Below are positions 7,024 through 14,562 of a DNA stretch of 20,301 nt, one piece after another. The position numbers and the translations under genes are program-made. Every line of letters starts with the position of its first letter. Positions within the stretch are counted from its first letter, which is position 1. The notes beneath the pieces were generated by a model. It saw nothing but the letters and a program-made list of their open reading frames with translations, made no database searches and had not been told where the DNA came from. This DNA is from Treponema sp. (lineage in GTDB: Bacteria; Spirochaetota; Spirochaetia; Treponematales; Breznakiellaceae). The stretch covers positions 1-20,301 of the forward strand of contig JAIRUO010000072.1 of the NCBI GenBank assembly GCA_031254385.1. The letters run 5' to 3'.

Positions 7024-10000
7024 ATGGCGGATTTTGTTCATCTCCATGTACATTCAGACTTTTCCCTTGGCGATGCCGCAGTTTCTGTAATGGCCCTGGC
7101 GGACAAGGCGGAAAAGCTGGGGATGAAGTACCTTGCCCTGACCGATCACGGAAATATGTTTGGGGCAATGGAATTTCTGGCGGCCTGCAAAGAAACCCTG
7201 GCGAAAAAGGATAAGCACGAAAAGCGAAAAAACCCCCTTATACCCATAATAGGCTGCGAAGTGTACGTTGCTCCCGGTTCCAGGCACGAGAAAAAGGGCT
7301 CCGAGAGCGACAACAGGTACTACCACTTGGTCCTTTTGGCGGTGAATAGGAACGGCTACAATAATCTGGTAAAACTTTGCTCCTATGCCTACACCGAAGG
7401 CTTCTATTACCGGCCACGTATAGATGAGGAGCTTTTGGCAGAATACCACGACGGCCTGATTGCGCTTTCGGCCTGCGCTTCTGGCGAAATATCCTCGTTG
7501 ATTCAGACGAGTAAACTTAAGGAAGCGGAACAGAAGGCCCTTTACTATCAAAACCTTTTCGGAGAGGACGAAAAGGGGAATCCCAATTTTTATCTTGAGA
7601 TTCAGGATCACCATATTCCGGCCGGCGTGTTAAGAAGCGGCTTTTCTGAAGAAGATTTGAAAAAAGCTATTGTCGAGATTGCCAAAAAAACCGGCATTCC
7701 CCTTGTGGCAACCAATGACGTGCATTACCTTAACCGCGAAGATTCCGATGCTCACGATACTCTTATCTGCATAGGAACCGGTAAGGTCAGAACCGACGAA
7801 AGGCGGATTAAATACCACGGCAACGAGTTTTATATGAAAACTGGCGATGAGATGGCAGCACTTTTTTCCGATTACCCTGAAGCCGTTTCCAATACCGTGC
7901 GTATAGCGGAGCGCTGCGCTTGGAATTTCCAGAAAATCAAAACAAATGAGCTGCCCAACTATCTACCCGATTTTGAAATCCCTCCAGGTTTTAATAACGC
8001 CGATGCCTACTTGCGGCACCTTGCCTTTGAGGGCCTTGCCAAACGCTATCCGAAAGAAAAGGCAGAAGCCGGAATCAAATGGGAAGAAATACTAAAACGC
8101 TTTGAAACCGAGCTTGATACCATCATACCAATGAATTTTACCGGGTATTTTTTAATTGTAGCGGATTTTATTAACTGGGCAAAGGAGCGCAATATTCCCG
8201 TAGGCCCGGGAAGAGGTTCAGGCGCGGGATCCATTGTTGCCTATTCTTTGCGTATAACGGATATCGATCCTCTAAAATATAAGCTCCTTTTTGAACGCTT
8301 TCTGAATAAGGAACGTATTTCAATGCCCGACTTTGACATTGACTTTGCCAACGAAGGCCGCGATGATGTTAGACACTACGTAACCGAAAAATACGGCCAA
8401 GAAAGGGTCGGGCAGATCATCACCTTTGGTACATTGGGTGCTAAAGCGGTAATCAAGGATGTCGCCAGGGTTCTGGGTATTTCCATTGATGATTCCAATA
8501 AGATCACCAAACTCATTCCTAAAGATCCCAAGATCACTTTGGCAAAAGCTATTAAAGATGAGCCCAAACTGCGGGAACTGACAAAAGATGCCAGATACAC
8601 AGAACTGTTTTCCATGGCCGCAAAACTGGAAGGGCTTCACCGTCATTCCAGCATTCACGCGGCTGGGGTGGTCATTGGCAAGACTTCGCTCATTGATTTC
8701 GTCCCGCTCTACCGCGACTCCAAGACCGGAGGTATTGCTACCCAGTACAGCATGAACTATCTGGAAGGCTGTGGCCTTATAAAAATGGACTTTTTGGGCC
8801 TAAAGACCCTTGATGTGATTAAGAATACTGTAGTACTGATCCGCCAGCGGGGAGGCGATTATACTAAGTTCGATATTGACCAAATATCAGAAACCGATGA
8901 AGCTACCTTCAAAATGCTAGGAGAGGGAAAGAGTTTTGAAGTCTTCCAGTTTGAATCCGAAGGGATGCAGGATGTTCTTAAACGGGCAAAACCCAATTCC
9001 ATTGAAGACCTGACTGCCCTCAACTCCCTTTATAGGCCAGGCCCTATGGACAGCATCCCCCAGTTTGTTGACTCCAAAAACGACAAACAGAAAATCAGAT
9101 ATCCAGATCCTAGCCTGGAAGATGTCCTTAAGGAAACCTACGGCGTTATCACCTATCAGGAACAGGTAATGAAGGTTGCCCAGATCATTGCGGGTTACAC
9201 CCCCGGCCAGGCCGATTCGCTACGAAAGGCCATGGGGAAGAAAGATAAGGAAATCATTAACAAGGAAAAAATCCCATTTCTTGATGGAGCGGCCAAACAG
9301 GGTTATTCAAAAGAAAAAGCCTCTGAGATATATGACATTATAGCCCCGTTTGCAGGCTACGGTTTTAACAAGTGCCACGCTGCGGCGTATTCGGTGGTTG
9401 CCTATCATACAGCCTACCTCAAGGCCAATTTTACCGCAGAGTTCATGGCGGCTAACCTTACCAAAGAGATCAACGCCACGGACAAGGATCGGCTTTCGGA
9501 AAGCATTGCGGAAGCACGGAAGATGGGCCTTGTTATTGATCCCCCAGACATTAACCGGTCACAAAAACTTTTTTCTGTAGTGGAGGGTCGCATTGTTTAC
9601 GGCCTTTTGGGAATAAAGGGCCTGGGTGATGGCCCGGCGGACGAGGTTGTAAATGGCAGGAAAGAGGGCCCGTACAAAAGTTTTCTTGATTTCCTTAACC
9701 GTGTGGATATAAAAGCCGTAGGCAAAAGCGTTATTGAACGCCTAATCCAGACCGGCGCTTTTGATCGCTTTGGTATTGCCAGAAGCACTTTGCAGGGAAA
9801 TTTGGAGCAGGCGATAGAGTATGCCCAGAATATAAAAAACAATGAAAAATTCTGGCAGACCAGCCTGTTTGGTGAAAGAGATGAAAAGGAACATGATAAT
9901 TTTGTTTTTGAAAATTTTCCGGAAACAAGCAGGGCGGAAAAGCTGACAATAGAAAAAGAGCTAATTGGCTTTTATTTTTCCGGACACCCCCTTGATGAAT

Positions 10001-11028
10001 ACAGGAGCCTTTGGCAAAAGACGGTAAAATCCATTGACCTTGGCCGACCAGAGACTCTGGTTACCGGAAGCTGCACTCTCCTTGGGATAATCAAAAGCAT
10101 AAAAACTCATGATACAAAAAAAAGAAAGAGCGGAACTGAAGGCGACCAACAAAATCCAAAAAACGGAAAAATGGCTTTTGTTACACTGGAAGATTATAAC
10201 GGCGAGATTGAAATGGTCTTCTTCCCCAAAGCCTGGACACAATACGAAGAAAAAATTGCCGTAGACGGCATAGCCCTAATCCGCGGAAAGATTGAATACC
10301 AAAAAGACAAGGATCGTTACGGTTTTCTTGCAGATGAGGTCATTGATCTTGAAATGGCGGAAACCCTGATTGAAAAAGAAGATGCCCTTTCAAAACAAAT
10401 GGAAAATTACCGCCTTGCCTGGGAAGAAACGGTTAAACTCAATCTGGCAAATGTGGAAGAAGCTGATCCAAAGGAAGACTACACCCTTATAGGAATCCTT
10501 AGAAACCTAAAACCCTTCCATACCAAAAACGGCAATGACATGGCTTATGCTGTTCTTTCTGACTATAACGGTGAAATCGACGTTACGATTTTCCCAAAAC
10601 CCTGGACCGAAATGAAAGAAAAACTTGCAGATAACGTGGTTACTGCCCTGAAGGGAAAAATAAAAAATGATTCCTATAAAAACAAACCTGTCTTTTACCC
10701 TGATTCCATCTTGAGTATTGACAGGCTAAAAAAGAAAGTAGAAAAAAAATCTGTTCTAAAAATACCTGAACCAGCTCCGGTTGCCGAAACCGTAGCCGGT
10801 GAATTGCATATAAGGCTACAAAGAAGCGCGGCGGATAATGAAGAAACCTTGTACTCCATTAAGAATATTCTTGCTGACAATCCCGGCCCCACTCTAGTAT
10901 TTATTCACGTTCCCTTCTCCAAAGGAGAAACGGTTATACGAACAGCAAGCCAGATCAGTGCCGCGCAAACTGCAAGAAATCTTCAACAATGTATGGGGAT
11001 AGCAGAAGTTTGGGAGAATGAGAACTAA
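7024..11028 (+). CDS. dnaE: DNA polymerase III alpha subunit with a duplicated OB-fold
   Basis: Catalytic subunit of the replicative polymerase, 1334 residues against about 1160 in E. coli. Domains in order: PHP (from residue 4, HLHVHSDFSLGD, with TDHGNMFG, GCEVYVAP and NDVHYLN retaining its metal residues, so it may be active); polymerase palm with D436 and D438 (PDFDIDF) and D589 (KMDFLGLKTL); helix-hairpin-helix region; beta-clamp binding motif QTSLF at 945-949; OB-fold one at about 1012-1115; a second, similar OB-fold at about 1153-1245; and a C-terminal tau-binding-type region. The OB duplication accounts for much of the extra length. The start is fixed by the PHP domain; in-frame codons upstream reach a stop at 7000 with no other start, and no ribosome binding site is present. 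Confidence 0.97.
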   Translation: MADFVHLHVHSDFSLGDAAVSVMALADKAEKLGMKYLALTDHGNMFGAMEFLAACKETLAKKDKHEKRKNPLIPIIGCEVYVAPGSRHEKKGSESDNRYYHLVLLAVNRNGYNNLVKLCSYAYTEGFYYRPRIDEELLAEYHDGLIALSACASGEISSLIQTSKLKEAEQKALYYQNLFGEDEKGNPNFYLEIQDHHIPAGVLRSGFSEEDLKKAIVEIAKKTGIPLVATNDVHYLNREDSDAHDTLICIGTGKVRTDERRIKYHGNEFYMKTGDEMAALFSDYPEAVSNTVRIAERCAWNFQKIKTNELPNYLPDFEIPPGFNNADAYLRHLAFEGLAKRYPKEKAEAGIKWEEILKRFETELDTIIPMNFTGYFLIVADFINWAKERNIPVGPGRGSGAGSIVAYSLRITDIDPLKYKLLFERFLNKERISMPDFDIDFANEGRDDVRHYVTEKYGQERVGQIITFGTLGAKAVIKDVARVLGISIDDSNKITKLIPKDPKITLAKAIKDEPKLRELTKDARYTELFSMAAKLEGLHRHSSIHAAGVVIGKTSLIDFVPLYRDSKTGGIATQYSMNYLEGCGLIKMDFLGLKTLDVIKNTVVLIRQRGGDYTKFDIDQISETDEATFKMLGEGKSFEVFQFESEGMQDVLKRAKPNSIEDLTALNSLYRPGPMDSIPQFVDSKNDKQKIRYPDPSLEDVLKETYGVITYQEQVMKVAQIIAGYTPGQADSLRKAMGKKDKEIINKEKIPFLDGAAKQGYSKEKASEIYDIIAPFAGYGFNKCHAAAYSVVAYHTAYLKANFTAEFMAANLTKEINATDKDRLSESIAEARKMGLVIDPPDINRSQKLFSVVEGRIVYGLLGIKGLGDGPADEVVNGRKEGPYKSFLDFLNRVDIKAVGKSVIERLIQTGAFDRFGIARSTLQGNLEQAIEYAQNIKNNEKFWQTSLFGERDEKEHDNFVFENFPETSRAEKLTIEKELIGFYFSGHPLDEYRSLWQKTVKSIDLGRPETLVTGSCTLLGIIKSIKTHDTKKRKSGTEGDQQNPKNGKMAFVTLEDYNGEIEMVFFPKAWTQYEEKIAVDGIALIRGKIEYQKDKDRYGFLADEVIDLEMAETLIEKEDALSKQMENYRLAWEETVKLNLANVEEADPKEDYTLIGILRNLKPFHTKNGNDMAYAVLSDYNGEIDVTIFPKPWTEMKEKLADNVVTALKGKIKNDSYKNKPVFYPDSILSIDRLKKKVEKKSVLKIPEPAPVAETVAGELHIRLQRSAADNEETLYSIKNILADNPGPTLVFIHVPFSKGETVIRTASQISAAQTARNLQQCMGIAEVWENEN

Positions 11029-11052
11029 AGTTCTTTGAACTAAAGTTCTTTG
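11023..11052 (+). repeat. Perfect 15-bp tandem duplication at the dnaE/yggT junction
   Basis: AACTAAAGTTCTTTG occurs twice without a break (11023-11037 and 11038-11052). The first copy contains the dnaE stop codon TAA (11026-11028). The second copy ends on the first G of the GGAGG ribosome binding site of the next gene. A short AGTTC/GAACT inverted repeat spans the join. Confidence 0.85.
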
Positions 11053-11056
11053 GAGG
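11052..11056 (+). promoter_or_regulatory. Ribosome binding site of yggT
   Basis: GGAGG 5 nt before the ATG at 11062. It decides this start over the in-frame TTG at 11050, which overlaps the site itself. Confidence 0.7.
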
Positions 11057-11061
11057 TATTA

Positions 11062-11643
11062 ATGAGCCAGATTATGAATATTTTAGGGACTGTTGTTTCT
11101 ATATATATGCTTTTAACGGTAATAAGAATCATTTTGACCTGGTTCAGCGGAAATGTTAGGATTCCTGATGCATTATGCCGCATAACGGACCCTTACCTAA
11201 AGTGGTTTCGTAGGTTTACGTTCCTCCGCATTGGGCATATTGATATTTCCCCCATCGCGGCTTTGGCGATCCTGTCTGTCGTTAATCAGATCTTCTTTAC
11301 TCTGGCACAATACGGAACGATCACCTTGGGAATCATTCTGTCTCTTGTTATCCAAGTTGTGTGGTCTGCGGTTTCTTTCTTCATCATCTTTATTATCATT
11401 ATACTTGTGTTGCGGCTTATCGCGCTTCTTACAAACCGCAATACTTACAGTACTTTTTGGCGTGTAATAGACAGCATATCACAGCCCATACTCTACCGCA
11501 TAAACAGGCTTTTGTTCAAAGGCAGAATAGTCGATTTCCGGGCAGGCATACTTGTCTCCATTGGAATAATGGTTCTGCTTTATTTATTGTTAATGATGGG
11601 GGTTTCTTTTCTGCTTGAACTTTTAGCACGGTTGCCAATATAA
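11062..11643 (+). CDS. yggT: YggT family integral membrane protein
   Basis: A 193-residue membrane protein with about five or six hydrophobic segments arranged as two YggT-type repeats. Repeat one has the membrane-amphipathic pattern RITDPYLKWFRRF followed by DISPIAALAIL; repeat two has SISQPILYRINRLL followed by VDFRAGILVSIGIM. YggT proteins are linked with osmotic stress tolerance and, in some bacteria, cell-surface or division functions; the biochemical role is not settled. It lies 33 nt after dnaE and 12 nt before the lyase-like gene, so co-transcription is plausible. Confidence 0.82.
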   Translation: MSQIMNILGTVVSIYMLLTVIRIILTWFSGNVRIPDALCRITDPYLKWFRRFTFLRIGHIDISPIAALAILSVVNQIFFTLAQYGTITLGIILSLVIQVVWSAVSFFIIFIIIILVLRLIALLTNRNTYSTFWRVIDSISQPILYRINRLLFKGRIVDFRAGILVSIGIMVLLYLLLMMGVSFLLELLARLPI

Positions 11644-11655
11644 AACAGGGGCATA

Positions 11656-12795
11656 ATGAAATTTTACCATAAATATTATGAACCAATATCATCCTATAAA
11701 CCTGAGAAAAGGGAAATTATCAGCAGAGCGGAATCGGCCCTGATAATAAAGCCGCCGCACATAACGGACAGCATTGCTCCTGACAGCGCAGGAGGCAGGC
11801 ATGACTTTTTTTCTCAGGCTGACTATTCCTGGCCGGATCCCAATACTTCCGATGGTTTGCCCTTTATTAACAGGGATGGGGAATCATACCCGGGAGCGTT
11901 CTTTGAACACCGCAAGGCAATGCGTAGAATGAGGACCAGTGTCGCATACTTTACAGCCGCCTATACTTTTACAAAGGATGTCAGATATTCCAAAGCGGCC
12001 TCCTTATGGCTTAAGGAATTCTTTCTGGACGAAGAAACAATGATGATGCCCAGCCTGCTGTATTCTCAGGCCATTTTAGGCAGATGCACAGGCCGCGGGA
12101 TCGGCATCATTGATACGCTGCATCTGATTGACGTTCCTATATGCGCCGATATACTCTTTGAAAACGGTCAGATGGATGGGGCAATTTACTCAGGTCTAAA
12201 AGATTGGTTCTCAAAATACCTTAACTGGATTTGCACTCATCAATATGGAATTGACGAAATGAACACCAAAAATAATCACAGCGTGTGCTGGCTTGTCCAA
12301 GCTACCGTATTTGCGCGTTTTTCAGAAAATGATGAGGTCCTTGAAATGTGCATATCTCGCTACAAAAATACCATACTCCCCAATCAAATGGCTGTTGACG
12401 GTTCATTCCCATTAGAATTGGAAAGGACAAAGCCCTACGGGTATACCATATTTGTTTTAGATAACCTTGCCACATTATGCTATTTATTGTCTACTCCAAA
12501 AGACAACTTATGGGAATTTACACTGCCTGACGGGAGAAACATGAAAAAGGGCATTGATTATTTATACACGTATTTGGACGATAAGACGATCTGGCCCCAT
12601 AAGCATGACATTGCCTGTTACGATGAATGGCCTGTTGCCATGTCTTTTATGCTCTTCGCTGCCGCTTCTTACGGTGAAAGCAAGTGGCTGGATTTATACT
12701 CAAGGCTAGAAAAATTTCCAAATAATGACGAAGTTAGGCGGAACACCGCAATACGTGTTCCCTGGTTATGGATTTATCCTTATAATGTTTATTAG
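11656..12795 (+). CDS. Alginate-lyase-family protein (alpha/alpha-barrel polysaccharide lyase-like)
   Basis: A 379-residue protein resembling the alginate lyase A1-III/AlgL family (poly-mannuronate lyase, PF05426 type). The best evidence is the order of catalytic motifs: NNHS at 206-209 (catalytic N207/H208), DGSFPLELER at 248-257, then KPYGYTIFVLDNLATL from 259 with Y261/Y263 at the place of the family's catalytic tyrosine. The enzyme would cleave uronic-acid glycosides by beta-elimination. No signal peptide is visible, which is unusual because most such lyases are exported; a cytoplasmic enzyme would act on imported oligosaccharides, or the family fold may serve another substrate. AGGGG lies 4 nt before the ATG. 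It is followed 8 nt later by a TIM-barrel-like gene. Family assignment is by eye and the substrate is unknown. Confidence 0.72.
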   Translation: MKFYHKYYEPISSYKPEKREIISRAESALIIKPPHITDSIAPDSAGGRHDFFSQADYSWPDPNTSDGLPFINRDGESYPGAFFEHRKAMRRMRTSVAYFTAAYTFTKDVRYSKAASLWLKEFFLDEETMMMPSLLYSQAILGRCTGRGIGIIDTLHLIDVPICADILFENGQMDGAIYSGLKDWFSKYLNWICTHQYGIDEMNTKNNHSVCWLVQATVFARFSENDEVLEMCISRYKNTILPNQMAVDGSFPLELERTKPYGYTIFVLDNLATLCYLLSTPKDNLWEFTLPDGRNMKKGIDYLYTYLDDKTIWPHKHDIACYDEWPVAMSFMLFAAASYGESKWLDLYSRLEKFPNNDEVRRNTAIRVPWLWIYPYNVY

Positions 12796-12803
12796 GAGGC
12801 TAA

Positions 12804-13646
12804 ATGGCGTTTCCCAGAACAACTGTCGCAGGGGTATCTCTGCCAAGGCTTTTAATCGGGTCTAACTGGATTTTCGGTTGGAGCCATAGAGGGCACGCGG
12901 CTGACCTTTTTATAAAGGAGCAGCACTCCACGGTAGATGCCACGCTTTCTGTGCTTAACGCTTTCCTGGAATACGGCATTGACGCCTGGATGGCACCGTT
13001 TTCATCCCATCCTGAAGCACTGGACAGAATAAAGGACATTCAGGACAAAATCGGGAAAAATCTTATCCTCATTGATACACCCATTCTTAACATGGATGAT
13101 AATACCGCAGCGCGGAAGGAAGCAGAGGCCATTGTCAAAACAAGCAAAGAGATCGGTTCCACTTTCTGCCTAATCCATCATTCCTGTTGCGAACAACTGG
13201 TAAATAAAAATAAGAAAACTATTGACCGCCTGCCGGATTACACAAAAATGATCCGTGACGCAGGGCTCATCCCCGGCCTTTCCGCGCATATGCCGGAAAT
13301 CATCCAGTACAGCGATCATAACGAATACGATGTGGAAACATACATTCAAATTTTCAACTGCCTGGGCTTTCTGATGCAGGTCGAGGTTGAGTCGGTTATA
13401 CGTATAATCCACGACGCAAAAAAACCGGTAATGACCATTAAACCCATGGCCGCGGGCCGCACCACTCCGTATGTGGGCCTAACTTTTAACTGGAACGTGC
13501 TCCGCCCCCAGGACATGATTACCGTGGGCTGTTTAACTGCGCACGAAGTTCATGAGGATGTAGAAATATCGCTTGCCGCCCTAGAACACAGGCTGCCCAA
13601 CATGGAAGGCCGGAGCAGTCCGGCGAAACAAAGCATTATCAGGTAG
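12804..13646 (+). CDS. Uncharacterised TIM-barrel-like protein, distantly aldo/keto reductase-like
   Basis: I do not recognise this 280-residue family. It starts with LPRLLIGSNWIFGWSH, and has repeated beta-strand/helix patterns (NLILIDTPI, TFCLIHHSC, AGLIPGLSAHMPEII, KPVMTIKPMAAGR) and an ending MITVGCLTAHEVHEDVEISL that recalls the C-terminal strands and helices of aldo/keto reductases (VG...T..EV.E). A clear Asp-Tyr-Lys-His catalytic set is not evident. Several histidines (HRGH, HHSC, SAHM) could bind a metal. No signal peptide or membrane segment is visible. The start is secure: AGGAGG overlaps the TAG stop of the lyase-like gene, 4 nt before the ATG, so the two are likely co-translated. 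It ends 2 bp from the convergent methyltransferase gene. Confidence 0.6.
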   Translation: MAFPRTTVAGVSLPRLLIGSNWIFGWSHRGHAADLFIKEQHSTVDATLSVLNAFLEYGIDAWMAPFSSHPEALDRIKDIQDKIGKNLILIDTPILNMDDNTAARKEAEAIVKTSKEIGSTFCLIHHSCCEQLVNKNKKTIDRLPDYTKMIRDAGLIPGLSAHMPEIIQYSDHNEYDVETYIQIFNCLGFLMQVEVESVIRIIHDAKKPVMTIKPMAAGRTTPYVGLTFNWNVLRPQDMITVGCLTAHEVHEDVEISLAALEHRLPNMEGRSSPAKQSIIR

Positions 13647-13648
13647 CA

Positions 13649-14452
13649 TTACGCAGGCGTGCCGAAAAGACCCTCCCTGTACGCGCCAATGTACTCCATG
13701 CACATTTCGTCATGCCCCAATAGGGCTTCTGCGGCGTAGATAAGGGCCAGCATATCTTCGTTGGTGGGATCGATGATGGCGCTGTCCATGCCCGCGCCCA
13801 TGCAGAGGATAATAAATCCTCTGTTTATGAACTTGCGCATGGGCAGATTAAAGCTGATATTGCTCGCGCCGCTGGTAATATGCACGGCTGGGCAGATTTC
13901 CTTGACTGCCCTGATGGTTTCGGTAATTTTCGAGATGCCTTCTTCTGAGGTGCAGAGCATTTCTACCACCGGGTCAACGAAGATGCGGGATGGGTCTATC
14001 TTAAAGGCTTCTGCTTTTTTAAGAATTTCTTTGAAAATGTTTACCCTCTGGGCAGAGTCCTGGGGAATTCCAGAGTTATCGCAGAGCAGGGCGACTACAT
14101 TCCATTCGGTTCCAGCGATGATCGGAAAAACCTGGTCGATTTTGTCCCCTTCCATAGAAACGGAATTAATGATTCCGGGCTTCTTGCAGAACTTGATTGC
14201 GTCTTTGAATACGCCCGCATTCGGGCTGTCTAGGCTTATCGGCAAATCGGTTTCTGCCTGCACAAGGTCAACCAGCCACTTAAGGGTTTCCAGTTCTTTC
14301 TCCGGGGAAACCGAGGCACAGACATCAAGGTAATTGGCCCTGGCCGCGGCCTGTTTTCTTGCCAGGGAACGTATATATTTTTCATTTTTTTCGGCAATTG
14401 CCGTAGCCGTTTTAGGGATGGAGCCGTTTATCTTTTCACCAATGATAATCAT
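13649..14452 (-). CDS. Methyltetrahydrofolate:corrinoid methyltransferase (AcsE/MeTr-like pterin-binding protein)
   Basis: Cytoplasmic pterin-binding TIM-barrel protein, 267 residues, that would move a methyl group between methyltetrahydrofolate and a corrinoid protein. The opening MIIIGEKINGS and overall length match MeTr/AcsE of acetogens (about 262). Pterin-binding positions are conserved: D75 (SLDSPN), N96 (IINSVS), D160 (FVDPVVE) and N198 (SGASNIS), close to D75, N96, D160 and N199 of the Moorella enzyme. A TTG at 14509 would add 19 residues without family character; the ATG at 14452 has AGAGGT 6 nt upstream. It is divergent from cooS, which supports a Wood-Ljungdahl-type or methyl-oxidising role, but no corrinoid protein or acetyl-CoA synthase gene is in the window. 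Methyltransferases of non-acetogenic methyl metabolism also fit. Confidence 0.85.
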   Translation of the reverse strand: MIIIGEKINGSIPKTATAIAEKNEKYIRSLARKQAAARANYLDVCASVSPEKELETLKWLVDLVQAETDLPISLDSPNAGVFKDAIKFCKKPGIINSVSMEGDKIDQVFPIIAGTEWNVVALLCDNSGIPQDSAQRVNIFKEILKKAEAFKIDPSRIFVDPVVEMLCTSEEGISKITETIRAVKEICPAVHITSGASNISFNLPMRKFINRGFIILCMGAGMDSAIIDPTNEDMLALIYAAEALLGHDEMCMEYIGAYREGLFGTPA

Positions 14453-14458
14453 GATTGT

Positions 14459-14464
14459 ACCTCT
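14459..14464 (-). promoter_or_regulatory. Ribosome binding site of the methyltransferase
   Basis: Reads AGAGGT on the minus strand, 6 nt before the ATG at 14452; it selects this start over the upstream TTG at 14509. Further upstream on the same strand are TTGACA (14494-14499) and TATAAG (14468-14473), but they are 20 nt apart, too long for a standard promoter. Confidence 0.6.
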
Positions 14465-14525
14465 TGGCTTATAGTTGATCTCTTTTTTTCTTCTGTCAAT
14501 TCCCTGCAAAGCCCTCTATTCAAAA

Positions 14526-14541
14526 TGGAAATTCCGTTGCA
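14526..14541 (+). promoter_or_regulatory. Sigma-54-like element upstream of cooS
   Basis: TGGAAATTCCGTTGCA has the GG-N10-GC spacing of a -24/-12 promoter and a good -12 half (TTGCA), but the -24 half (TGGAAA) matches TGGCAC only partly. The predicted start, about 14552, would fall on the cooS ribosome binding site, leaving an 11-nt leader. It also contains a GGAA-A-TTCC palindrome between two CAAAAT copies (14521-14526 and 14540-14545), so it could instead be an operator. Confidence 0.3.
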
Positions 14542-14562
14542 AAATATACGTAGGAGGCTGCC

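Noticed and set aside
14468..14499. Promoter TTGACA ... TATAAG for the methyltransferase (minus strand)
   Set aside because: The -35 is perfect, but the spacer is 20 nt and no better -10 lies at 16-18 nt. It could be a MerR-type spacing, but there is no dyad in the spacer to support that.
14494..14509. CooA/CRP-like site TGTCA-N6-TGCAA upstream of cooS
   Set aside because: Only the left half-site fits; the right half matches poorly, and TGTCA also reads as TTGACA on the other strand. Too weak to call a regulator site.
14453..14509. 19-residue N-terminal extension of the methyltransferase from a TTG
   Set aside because: Family members begin at the MIIIGEKING-type sequence, and AGAGGT directly precedes the ATG at 14452.
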